From: Calocera cornea HHB12733
Lineage: Eukaryota > Basidiomycota > Dacrymycetes > Dacrymycetales > Dacrymycetaceae
Reading direction: 5' to 3'
Assembly: GCA_001632435.1 (NCBI GenBank)
Contig: KV423995.1
Span: 32,957 to 96,956, forward strand
DNA: 64,000 nt
This document shows positions 34,076-45,041 of this stretch, one piece after another (the stretch's first letter is position 1; each line of letters opens with the position of its first letter). Position numbers and translations under genes: made by a program. A model generated the notes under the pieces. It was given only the letters and a program-made list of their open reading frames with translations, did not search any database and had not been told where the DNA came from.

Positions 34076-37000
34076 CTAAGATGCGTCCTGCTTTGCCTCA
34101 AGGTCTTCATGGCTTGGATCCGGCTGGTCTGGTCGCTTCATCCATCGATCGGGAACCTGTACCCTGTTAGATCTCTACAAGTATGACGTGCAATATGAAG
34201 CTCACCATCATGAGATACCGCTCCATAGCAGACAAGAACCTGGTCTTGTATTGACGGGGTGTCACAATCGTCGGTTCGCCTTTCGCACCTCCGAGGAAAG
34301 TTGATTCCTTGACCCAGCTCTCGAGCTTCTTGTCCCAGGTGTATGTTCGAATATAATCTTAATAACACTTTTAGTTGGAGAACAAGTTAGGATTGTCCAT
34401 GCTTACCGACGATGCCGACGACCAGCTCGTTCCGCTCGCTATCGACTCCGACGAGCAAAGAATAATCCATGACATTGAGATCGCATAGGAAGTTGGTGTC
34501 ATTCCACAGCGCAGCTCGGAGCATGCACTTGGTGTGCTCCCGTATGTACCATGGCGTCAGATGAGCACTCTGTACCAAGTTCTCATCCAGCAACACCTCG
34601 TTAACCTTGCCAGTGGAATGGATTAGACGATTCCGCATTGATCCCTTCAGGTCGTAGATCTTTGAGAAACGACGCTCGTAGAACACGTTCTCCATGACGA
34701 GTAAGTTCAGGCGCATCGCTCGCCCGGTATTCGGGTTCTTGTAGCCAATCTTATAGAAACCAAATACCTTAGCAAGAACGGATGGTCTCTGGAGAACACG
34801 AGTTAGGCACTCGCCCGCGAGTACAGAGAATGATCGCACCTTCATTGAGAACGCGTTGGACATGTATTCAAAGTACTTGGGAGCGAACTTGGTCATTGCA
34901 GCCAGTTCAGGCCGAGACAACTCCTTGGCAATGAAGCGGTCGTCACGAGTCTTCAAGAAAGCTGACCCCGACTTTCCACCCGCCGCATCCCACTTCAAGC
35001 AGCGCGCAAGAGATTCGACAAAACTGGTCTCGCAACCGCAGCTTCTCCGTAATGCATCGAACTGTTCCGCAAAGAAGACACGGCAAAAGATGGTGGTACC
35101 GCCGCTTTCGAAAACTAATTGAAGGGTTAGCACTCTCGTCTGGTCGAGCCTCAGGGTACTTACTCTGGTTGCTATGAATGGCCGTCTGCTGCTTCAACAC
35201 ATCCTCCACGTTAGGAATCAAATCTTCAGGGTTGATCATTCCCCATGAGGTATCGTGATCGGGCATGTGATGGGCTTGCTCAGGAACGTATGCCTCGAAG
35301 GACACAGGGATCTTTGCTCTCTGGGCCAGCTTAATCTGCTCTTTGTAGTCTTTCGTGCTGGGGATGGCAGTCAGGATGGGATCATTCGCAGATCATAACG
35401 GCTTACCTCAGGGCGAAAGAGATGATAGAGGTCGGCTCATCTTCGCGAATGACTATTGGAGAATCCGCAAAGATATGATCCAGGGAAGACCTAAGATGGT
35501 GTAAGCAGTGCAAGATGACGTGCACAAATGACATACGAAGGATAGTCCAGAGGTGGCCAGTCGCCGGGTCGCGATCCAGGCCACAGCCCCATGGCGGCAA
35601 TGGATTTGAGCAATGAAGGGTGTTTCTCGGCACTGGAAACAAGATCCACCTCAGAGATGTGGGAGGAAACGGATGGCGCAATGGAGGACGCGACTGCGGA
35701 CAATGTGGGAGAAGAAGCCTCAGACGGCGCCGGCGATTCGAGTATCAATGGCACAGGGAGATCGATCACCATGGGAGAAGGCGAGGGAGGTTCATGCCCC
35801 ACTGCAAGGGGCATGGGGGGGCCAACAACCTGCTTTCGTTCTGGAGATGCAGTCTCTGTCTGGATGACAGGGATACCGGCTACCGCAACCACATCAGGAG
35901 CACCGGGCGCAGTTTCCTCTTCACCATCATCTTCATCGTCGGCTTCCGACTCGGAGCTTTCGCTGTCCGATTCGTCTCGAATAGCGTCCTTGACGTTGTC
36001 GAAGACTTGGATTTTGGCTTGTGTGGTTGCTAATGGGCGTGCACGACGATATCGAAGGTTACTCACTCGCCTTGCTGCCTTATCAGCATCAATGGCCAGA
36101 CGTTCATATTTCTTGGTCAGAGTAGAGACCTTGCTGGAAATAGGACCAGTGACTCGGCGTGCGCCCGCACGGAAGGCGTTCAGAGACGACATTGACGGCT
36201 TGTTGGATAGCGATCGCTCATGAGGGCGCAAAGGCATCTTCCCTTTGCTCGGGGGAGGACGACTACCCAAGCCAAGATTACCAGCATTCGACGCGGCTTT
36301 GAAAGTGCTACTGGATTGTCTCATGAAGATAGGTCGAGCTGGAGCAGGTATCCTTGAGGTGGCGCCGCTCTCCAGATATCTAGGCCCCACGTTGGCGGCA
36401 TAGCTTCGTTCGAAATCTGAACCGAAGCCGCTATCCCGCTTCTTGGGCTTGCTAGTCTTTGCACGGTGCTTGCGGCGCAGTTTGTTTCTGAGGTCTGCAC
36501 TTCTTCCCCTCAGGGCGTCTGAGGTATCACCATCCTCCACCGGCTTCTGGAAGGCCGATGGAGGCGCTGAATCTGGTGGAATGGTTTCTTGCGCTTCTTG
36601 GAATCTCTTGACGAGATCCGCAAACCCAGGATTCATCTTTGCCCGACGCGGCAATCGAGAGATGAATTGAGCAGGGTCTTTGCCAGCACTTGAGCCTTCA
36701 GCACCGCTTCCCGAGGGCACGATTCCAGCGCTGTTCCCGTGTCTCACAGTATTGGTCGGAGCCTCGATAGTCGAGTCACTGTCATGGTCCGCATGCTCTT
36801 CTGTTGTTGTCGGGGAACATGGCTGCTCGCCTTCCGTGATAGTCATTGTTTGAGCAGTTGGTGTGGTGTCGTTCGTGGCGAACGATGACTGAGCATCAGT
36901 CGGCGTAGGCGTATCCAGTGAGTTGCGTGAGGATGAAGAGAAATCTCCGTCCGATGCGGTGGGCAAAGGATCTGCTGATATTATGGATGCCGTCTCTGAC

Positions 37001-40000
37001 TCCGAGGCGTAGGATGGCAGAGTTTCGGTGATATCGGAGGGAACGGGCGACACCAGATCCAAAGGTACGATTGACACCTTCTCATCGACCTCTGCGACCG
37101 AGGGGTGCGTGAGACGATCCGTGGCAAGCTCCTGATTTGCAAAAAGCCTCCGAAGTTGAGAAGCCGTTGCCCGCCGAATGATATCCCTCTCCGTTGCTAT
37201 GAAAATGTGCTCGTATTCGGCGAATTTCTGGTCCCACAGCAGGACCTTGGCTTGCAATGCTGTTCGTACTTCGCTGAAAGCAAGGGTGTCCGTCATTGCT
37301 GAATTGTCGTATACCTTGCGAGTCAATGCGAGGAGTTCATGTCGGTCCGCTTCCGCTCGTACGAGCAGCTCAGGTGTGAGACTAGCGAGCTTGGCCATCT
37401 TTTCGAGTTTCTCCTGGCCTTGACATTGCAATTCGCTGGCGCTTATCGTGTGAATACGGCGCACGACAGAGTCCCAGAAGGCTGACTGCCTGTGAAGTAT
37501 GCTTTCATAGTCGGAGTTTTTCAGCTCCACCAATGTTTCTGGCCGAATGCGAGTGTGTACTGGGGGAAATACTGCCTCACTCAGTGTGACAGGCATTAGT
37601 TGACAACGCACGGCCACATGTCGCCACCAGAAGTAACGCACGTGATGCTTGTACACGTTATGGAAGCAGGCAATTCCCGAGAGAGGAACGACCTCGGCCG
37701 GATAGAAGAAGAGCTCCAAGTACTTTGAGAAGGAGTATCGCCAGGATTCGTCGGTTAAAGGTATGAACGGTGTCGAGAGGTGGCACGATTGACAAACGCT
37801 CCACGTGATCATTCGGTCGGGGTGCTCCAAGATAGCTGCGGCTGGCCCCTTCCAAGTTTCGCGATCGTTCATCTGTTCAACTGTGATGACAACGCGACTG
37901 TCGTTGTGAACATAAACGGTGCTGTGGTTTTTCATGGGCTTGTCGCAATGCTTTTCAGGACAATGGTCGTTCATCAAGTTGACAGACCTTTCGATATATT
38001 GGCCCAGGGTCAAATCGTCTTTTCCATAGAAATGGTGATTCTCCAAGAGCGGTGGACCGCAGGATTTGCAGAGATCCATGGTGGTGACGGGAACAAGCGA
38101 CTTCATAAAGGTGATCTTTTGGTACTGCTCGATGCGGAAGTCATCCGCGTTCCGCTGGACATACCAAGACCACATCTTTCGGTACTCTTCGATGTCGACG
38201 CGCGCCGCTTCCACCGAGCTCTGGAGTGCGATTTCGGATGGCTGCTTGATCCGGACGGGCTGATCAGCGGTCGCTGCCTTCACAAATGAAGAAACAGTCT
38301 TCTCAGACATGAAACTGGATGCCGTTACAGCTGATAGGGGTGGCGGCAACGGATCGAAGTAGCCCAGTTGTTCGTCGATGTTCCTGAGTGTAGCCACATC
38401 GCCAGGAGTTGGCGTTTTCGGCAAGTCGATGGAGCCCTCGTTGGGAGAAGTGGCTGTGCTTTCGATTCGATGCATGAGATCGTTGCGCTCGCTGACAAGG
38501 ATCTGCTTGGCTTCGTCCCGTTCCCATTCGCGCTTCAATGCGCGAAGCTTTTCGTCCAGCTCCAGCATATGCCGTACGGGATATGGCGCGGGGAAACGGA
38601 GCGTAGCTGACACGGACAGGAACGTCGTGCGGTACTTGTCGGCGACCTCCCTGATCCTGACGGACAGCGCTTCGAGCGGGTCGGGCGGAGTGTCGTTTTG
38701 GTCGTCGTCATCAGCATTAGGTTTCTCAGGCTGTGGCGTCGTATCTCCGCCGTCTCTGGGATGGCTGTCTGAGGCAACGGGCAGTAACGACGCCTCGGGA
38801 GGCAGCTGAGGCATGCTCAGGAGCAGATCCCTCCAGAGGAAGGTCTCCATCTTCAGGTTTCGCACGGTGAAGACCATGAATTTGGTGATCGCCTTGATCT
38901 TCGTCAGCACGTCGATGTCCCCGCCGCGAATCGCGAGCGTAACGCCGTGCTCGCGGTGACAGCCTTCGAAGCGCATGTAGGATTTCCGCCGGCCGGGGAT
39001 CAGCTCATGCTCGAACGTCTGCACTCGGAAGCGGCCGGCGTGGCCCAGGTGGGGCTCGAGCGCGAGGCGGTCGATAGAGGAGATGATGTCCGCTTGTGTT
39101 GCGCGAGACACCGCTGCTACGGCGGACGCCTTGACCGTTCTCCCGACTGCGATGTTGCGCGCCAGCAGCAGCTCGAGCGCGATGCGCGACACAGACTTCT
39201 CCACCAGGACGATATGAGGGCGCAGAGCCGCCACCCGACTGACGAGGTTCGCCAGGTACTCGCGTTCCTGCGCAAGCAACGGCTCGAGGGGCGTGAACTG
39301 GCCCTCGACGCGCTGGTACTCGAAGGGGAAGGTGACGAGCATGACGCGCGGGGCCTTCATTGCCCTGGCCATATTCTTGTGCGCCACATTCTTCGTGATC
39401 ATCACGCCGTCGATGCACTCCGAGTCGCGCGGCGCGCCGCCGGGGATGCGCTTGATCTTGACCCAGTCGCGCGCGTCGATCGAGTCGCCCGCCCGGGGGT
39501 TGCCGAAGGGCGTGATGGACAGCTTCAGCCCGAGGTTGACGAGCGTCGACTCCCACTCGGCGACGTCCAGGACGCCGGCGCGCCTGAGCTCCTGCCGCAG
39601 GAGCGTGCGCAGGTGCTGCATAGACACCGCGTTGAGCTCGGCGGCATAGGCGCTCGACTCGCGCCGCGTGCGCCACCCAGCCTCGATGTCCTGCAGCCGG
39701 CTCTGCACACGGCTGCGCATCCCGCTCCGCGGCCAGTTGTACATCAGCTCCGCATCGACCAGCGAGGCGGTGGACAGAGTCATCATCCGCCCCATGCTGC
39801 CCATGCGCGGGCTGTCGCCGCCGCTCCAGGGCGGGCTGCCGGGGAAGGAGATGCCCTCTGCGCTCCCGATCGTGGGGAACGTCACGCTCGACTTGCCCGT
39901 CGCCTGGCGCGGGCTCGACCCGTCCGGGATCGGGATGGCCAGAGAGGCTGCGGAGGGTGGAGGGGTGGAAGCGTCCGCCGAGCTGGGCACGTGGGAGATG

Positions 40001-41422
40001 TTCGGCGAGCCGTCTGGCTGGGCGAGGCGCGGAGAGGGGGAGATGATGGACGTGGACATGTACCGATCCAGATCCGGGTCCTTGTCCTCGTCCGCGTCGT
40101 CGAACCCGCGCCGGAACGGCGGGGCGACGGGCTCTCCTTCCCTCTCCCAGCCTTCCCACCCCGCATAATATCCGTCCCCGTCCATCCGCCCGATCAGCCC
40201 AATCTCGTCCACCGCATATTCCGCGCCTTCGGGAGGCGTGATCGGCTGGCGGCTGTTGTCGCTCAGCCTGCGCTCCCGGCCCGCGCGCTCGGCGATGGAC
40301 GCAAGGTACGGGACGTCCAGGACGGAGTGGTTGTGGAACGTCGGGAGGGAGGGCGTGAGGGAGGAGATGGACCGGCGGTCGTCGTCGTCCGAGTGCGCGT
40401 TCTCTTCCTCGAGCATGCGCATGCAGAGGTTGCACACGCGGACCGTGCCTTCGGCGTTGAAGCGCGAGGCTTTGATGAGGTTCGAGGCGCAGCGCGAGCA
40501 GAAGATTTGGCCTTGGGAGGTGTCAGTCTCATAGGATGGAAAGCTGAGGCAGAAGGCACGCACCGCATATACGACAATGGTGCTTCCTCCGCCAGGTGGT
40601 GAACACGCTCTTGCAGTCATAGCACTCCTTACAATGCTCGTCCTCCATCCAATACGTCTTGCTCAGCCCTTCTCCCCTGATTCTGCGGATGACCTTGCTC
40701 ACGCTCTCCGTACGCCGCAGCCCAGCCCCGTTGGTGGCCACGCTCGCGACTGTGCGCGCGTCGTCCGCGAGCGGGAAGCCGGGGATGGAGTGCATGGTCG
40801 CCTCGATCGGGTAGAGGGAGGTGGTTGATGGTGGCGAGCCTATTGTGCGCGGGTGCGGGTGGCCGTGTGTGAGGATACGCCCGGGCACGTTGGTCGCCGA
40901 CACATTTGTTGTCTCTACGGAGGAGGTGACCGGGGTGAGGGAGACGAGCGGCGGGAGGGGGTTCGCCTGCATGATTGGAAACGCGGCTCTCGTGCTCGGC
41001 GTGGGGGACTTTGCTCGCGAGGGGTTGGACAGCGGTGGGCTGGTGACGCGGGGCGGATTCGGCGGGGGAGGCATGGAGGTGAGCGCGGTGGGGCGTGCTG
41101 AGGGCGAGCGGACGTGCAGTCGGGGATCCGCCAGATTAGTCATTGTCGAGCTGCCCGACGGGAGCGACGCCTGCGCCGGCGAGGAGGGCATCGCCGGGCT
41201 CCCCGAGCCGAGGGAGGGGACGAAGGCCTCCTTGACCTTGTTCATGAGGCGTGAGACGATCTGGTAGGACGAGTAGTCCTGCTCCTCCTCGAAGGGGTTC
41301 GAGGTAGTCAGGGACATTGCGTCGTGGTCGTCCGTTGTGCGCTGTGAGCGGGCGGAGCTGGACGGCGCGGCCAGCGAGGCCGTGTCGGACATGAGTACGG
41401 GAACGGCGGCGGCGGCCTGCAT
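34076..41422 (-). CDS. FAB1: FAB1/PIKfyve 1-phosphatidylinositol-3-phosphate 5-kinase
   Basis: FAB1 makes PI(3,5)P2 from PI3P on the vacuole or endosome. From the N-terminus: a disordered Ser/Pro-rich leader; a FYVE finger ([24 protein letters not shown], then IFCSRCASN after an intron near 40537-40600); and a long disordered region. A CCT/Cpn60-like domain follows ([46 protein letters not shown]). Next is a Cys-rich CCR domain ([24 protein letters not shown] [11 protein letters not shown]). The PIP-kinase domain ends the protein: [27 protein letters not shown] (activation region) and [10 protein letters not shown]. The last exon ends VPDRW and a polar tail with the stop at 34076-34078. Introns cluster in the kinase part. 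Size is about 2350 residues, normal for the family. The start at 41422 is the first Met; a Met 30 nt downstream is also possible. Confidence 0.96.
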
Positions 41423-41846
41423 CGTGTATGCGCGGAGGCGTGCAGGCGGGTGGGGGTATACGGCGATGGGAGAAGTTGCGAAGCACGTCGGAGTAGGGGC
41501 AGCGAGGCTGATGATGGCTCCGCTCTCACGCGCAAGAGGCGCTCACGTGCACCGCGCCGAGCGACCGCACGCCCCGCATCACCGGCCCCGTCAGTCCTCG
41601 ACTCACTACAGTGTCCTTGACGCTGTAGTCAATTATATCTTTATGGCTCGTATGATGATCCACCTCATTCTGGAATAGCATCGTTGCTGAGTCCCGCTGT
41701 GGGAGGGCTGCACGCCAGCTGTCGACCAGGCCCGGCGGACCGGCGCTATTTCGGGTGCCGACCCCGCACCTGCAGGGCGTGGGGGTGGGTGGTCCCTTAT
41801 CGAACCCGAGGTACCGGCGTCCAGCGCATCCCGCGAGTGTACGACC
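41423..41846. promoter_or_regulatory. divergent promoter region FAB1 / oxidoreductase
   Basis: A 424-bp bidirectional promoter region. No supported ORF. Confidence 0.35.
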
Positions 41847-43629
41847 ATGTCCGAGCCTGTCACTGTCGTGATCGTCGGTGCTGGGCAGCGGGGAAAGGTG
41901 AGCACCGCTCTCGCTCGAAAGAGGCCGCAGGCCGCAGTACGGTATTGACGGGCGGTGCCGCGCTAGGCATACGGCCGGTACGCCCTCGCCTACCCGCATC
42001 TCTGCAAGATCGTCGCCGTGGCCGAGCCGCGTCCTCGCACGCGCGAGCTCGCAATCAAGCAACATGCTCTCAAGGAAGATGCCGTCTTCACGGCCTGGCA
42101 AGACCTGCACAGCGCCTCCGCCCGCGCGCTCGCCGCCACCGGCAAGCCGCTCGCGGACGCGCTCGTGGTTGCCGTGCAGGACCAGATGCACGTCGAGGTC
42201 GTCGAGGCGTTCGCGGCGCACGGCTACCACATCCTGTGCGAGAAGCCGCTCGCCACGACCCCGGAGGAGTGCATCCGGATTGCACATGTGGCCAAGAAGT
42301 CCGGGATGATCTTTGGCGTGGGGCACGGTGCGCATACATATGCTCTGGTCCTCCCCCAAGCACCCGCTGACCGTTATGCTATGCTATGCCACACGCAGTG
42401 CTGCGCTACTCCCCGTACAACAAAGCCGTGATCGAAGTGATCCGCTCCGGCCAACTCGGAAAGCCCGTGAACATAGTGCACGTCGAGCCCGTAAGCCCAC
42501 TGTATCCCATCTAGCCCAACGCACCCCGCTGAACTGTCATCCCCGCGCCTCCCCCAGGTCGGCTACTTCCACTTTGCCCACTCCTTCGTCCGCGGCAACT
42601 GGGGAAATGAGAAGACCAGCTCGTTCTCCCTCCTGACCAAGAGCTGCCAGTGCGTCTATCCTGGGGTCTCTGGCCCGTCCGACCATGGTATTGATATGCA
42701 TGCCCGGCACTCACAGCGACATCGACATCCTGTGTCACTATCTCAACCCAGAGACGCCCAAGCGCGTCTCCTCCTTCGGCTCCCTCACCCATTTCCGCAA
42801 GGAAGCCAAGCCCAAAGCAGCGGGCGAAGCGACCAAGTGCCTGGACTGTGCAGACGAGCGCAACTGCGCGTACAGTGCGAAGAAGAGTCAGTGTTTTCCT
42901 TTCCTTGGTGGTGAGGCAGAGCTGATTGCTGATTGCCGTGGTCTGGTCGGGTAGTTTATGTGGATCCCGTGAGCCGGGGGGATGCCGGCTGGCCCGCAGC
43001 AACTATCACGGACGGGGTGCCGGATATCGAGAGCATCACGGCCGCGATGCAGGGCCCGTACGGGACCTGCGTGTACGAGAGCGCCAACGACGTAGTTGAC
43101 CACCAGGTGAGCCCGCCTCCTCCACCCAAAGAACAAGAACAAGAACCCCACACTGACCGTGCTCGTGTGCTGTGCTGTGCGCCAGGTCGTGAACCTCGAG
43201 TACAGCGACGGCTCGACGTGTAGTTTCACGATGGTCGCGTTCACGGAGGCGATCTGCCAGCGGTTCACGCGCATCCACTTCACGCACGGCGAGCTCATCG
43301 GGGACATGGACTCGTTCACCGTTACGGACTTCCGCACCGGCCAGAAGAGCCGGACGCGCCCGGAGCCCGAGGACCAGAGCGGGCATGGCGGGGGCGATTG
43401 GGGGCTTATGGGCAGCTTCGTTAAGGCGGTTAGGGAGAGTGACCAGACGGTGCTCGGGACGACTGTTGATGAGATCTTGAAGAGCCATCTGACGGTGTTT
43501 GCTGCGGAGAAGGCGCGCAGGGAGGGAACTGTCGTCGATGTTGAGGAGTATGAGAGGCAGGTTAGGGAGGGGATGAAGCTGAGCGGGGTCAACGGGGTTG
43601 CTAAGAAGCTGGGAGAGACGGCGCTGTAG
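41847..43629 (+). CDS. Gfo/Idh/MocA-family NAD(P)-dependent oxidoreductase
   Basis: The first exon (41847-41897) encodes [13 protein letters not shown], the Rossmann start, spliced over 41898-41966 to [21 protein letters not shown]. The family hallmark [13 protein letters not shown] (Lys of the EKP motif) follows. Other blocks are [45 protein letters not shown] and DIDILCHYL (His/Asp near the active site). Further blocks are [24 protein letters not shown] and [13 protein letters not shown], quoted only in part. At least six short introns are seen. Substrate is unknown; fungal members are often labelled StrI-like or inositol dehydrogenase-like. The C-terminal segment [18 protein letters not shown] is the usual family end. 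Intact. Confidence 0.9.
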
Positions 43630-43705
43630 CGATATTCCCGCGCTCTTGTACAACCGATGTATTCGATGCCTCCGTGTCTCTCCTGAAGGACACTGCGTAG
43701 AACTA

Positions 43706-44696
43706 TCACCACATATCCCCACCGACCATCTTCAAGTCCGAATTGGTGCAGTACACCCGCTCCACATCGTTCACCTTGACGGCCTCCCACCGCCCGCCCT
43801 CCGGATCCCAATGGAAGATCCGCTTGATCCCCGCCCAGCGGCACCACTCGATGCACCGCCAGCACGGGCTGGCAGGGCCGATGATGCCTGTGCGCGTCAC
43901 ACGCGCGACGTAGATGTCCGCGCCGTTGATGCGGGGGTCGCGTCTGCGTGTGTCCCAGCTCGGGCGGGGTGCGCTCTCGCAGCACTCGCGCTGCTGCACG
44001 GCAACAGCCGCCCCGCGCTTCCTCTTCCTCTTCTCCTCCTGCGCGCCTATGCTCCGCTCACGCTCATGCCACGCGTTTGACCCGTTTGAAGCCGGCTTTA
44101 GCGTCTTTAACCCCCTGCTCCGCACTGCCAACGAACGCAGTAGGACGAACGTCCCCTGCTCGCGCTGCCGCTGCTGCTGCTGCCGGAGATAATGCTGCTG
44201 CTGCTGCTGCTCGTGTTGTACGCCGTACTGTTGTATCTGTTGTTGGTACCGGTACTCGTCGTACGCGTGATGGTGGTAATGCACGTGATGATAATGATGC
44301 TGCGGATGTTTGCCGTTGTAGTCGTTGCACAGCTTGCAGTTGTTCTTCTTCCTCTGCTGCAGCTTCCTGTTCTCCTTCTCCTCCATCCGCAGCCCCGGTG
44401 GACAGGGCGCCGAGTTCAAAGCGCGACTCGTGCGCGGCGACCAGCGCGGTGCGCTGGGTCTTGAACGCGGGGCTGAAGCCCGTCGCGCTGTAGATCGCGT
44501 GCATCTCGGCGTGCATCGACATTGCCGTCTGGTGCGTCTCGTTTCCCGGGGAGCCGTCGTAGTGCGTGCGTCGGTGGTTGTGCCCGTGCGAGAGCACCTT
44601 GCCGCCCTTGACGATGATCGCGCCGAGCATGTAGGCCATGCTGCTCTTCTGGGCCGTGTCGAGGCACTCGGACAGGTAGATCTGCGACTTGTTCAT
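43706..44696 (-). CDS. CMP/dCMP-type zinc deaminase with low-complexity insert
   Basis: The start at 44694-44696 gives MNKSQIYLSECLDTAQKSS. The deaminase core follows: GAIIVKGGKVLSHGHNH, then MSMHAEMHAIYSATG (HAE: zinc His and catalytic Glu). The second half is ADIYVARVTRTGIIG with SPCWRCIEWCRWAGIKRIFHW, of which PCWRC supplies the two zinc Cys. Between these halves lies a 100-150 residue insert. There the N-terminal frame and the C-terminal frame are both open over about 44064-44419, so a frame-changing intron must lie within it. I favour a donor near 44070 with acceptor near 43990, which keeps an Ala/Arg-rich insert. The alternative frame would give a His/Gln-rich insert. Substrate is unknown (dCMP, a pterin/riboflavin intermediate or an RNA base are possible). 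Confidence 0.8.
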
Positions 44697-45041
44697 TGCT
44701 GAGTGAGTTGGCTGGTAGGAGGGGATCCAGTTGGAGTTGGTAAGCTGGTAGAGAGCTGGAGAGTTGAGAGCTTTGGAAGCTTTGAGATTGCTTGGATGGC
44801 AGAGAATCGAATGGTTCACTCGATTGAAGGAGCCACCGAGTCAGGGTCGCGCGTCTATTTCTCCCCCGCGGAGACTTCCGGGGACCGAACTCCCCGGCCA
44901 ACGCGATCTGCCGAAATCTTTGTAGGTGGCTGTGCCAGCTTTTGGAGGTTCGCGGACACGCCGCGTCGACGACGACCGCCTTCATCGCTGCCCGCCATCT
45001 ATCTACCCATGCACGTATAACACCCGTCGCCGTCTATCAGC
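44697..45041. promoter_or_regulatory. divergent promoter region deaminase / GATA-finger gene
   Basis: A 345-bp shared upstream region. No supported ORF. Confidence 0.35.

Noticed and set aside
38947..40602. 551-codon open frame on the plus strand
   Set aside because: It lies wholly antisense to FAB1 exons encoding the FYVE linker and CCT domain. GC-rich codon use produces long antisense frames here, and the product is Arg/Ala/His-rich with no domain.
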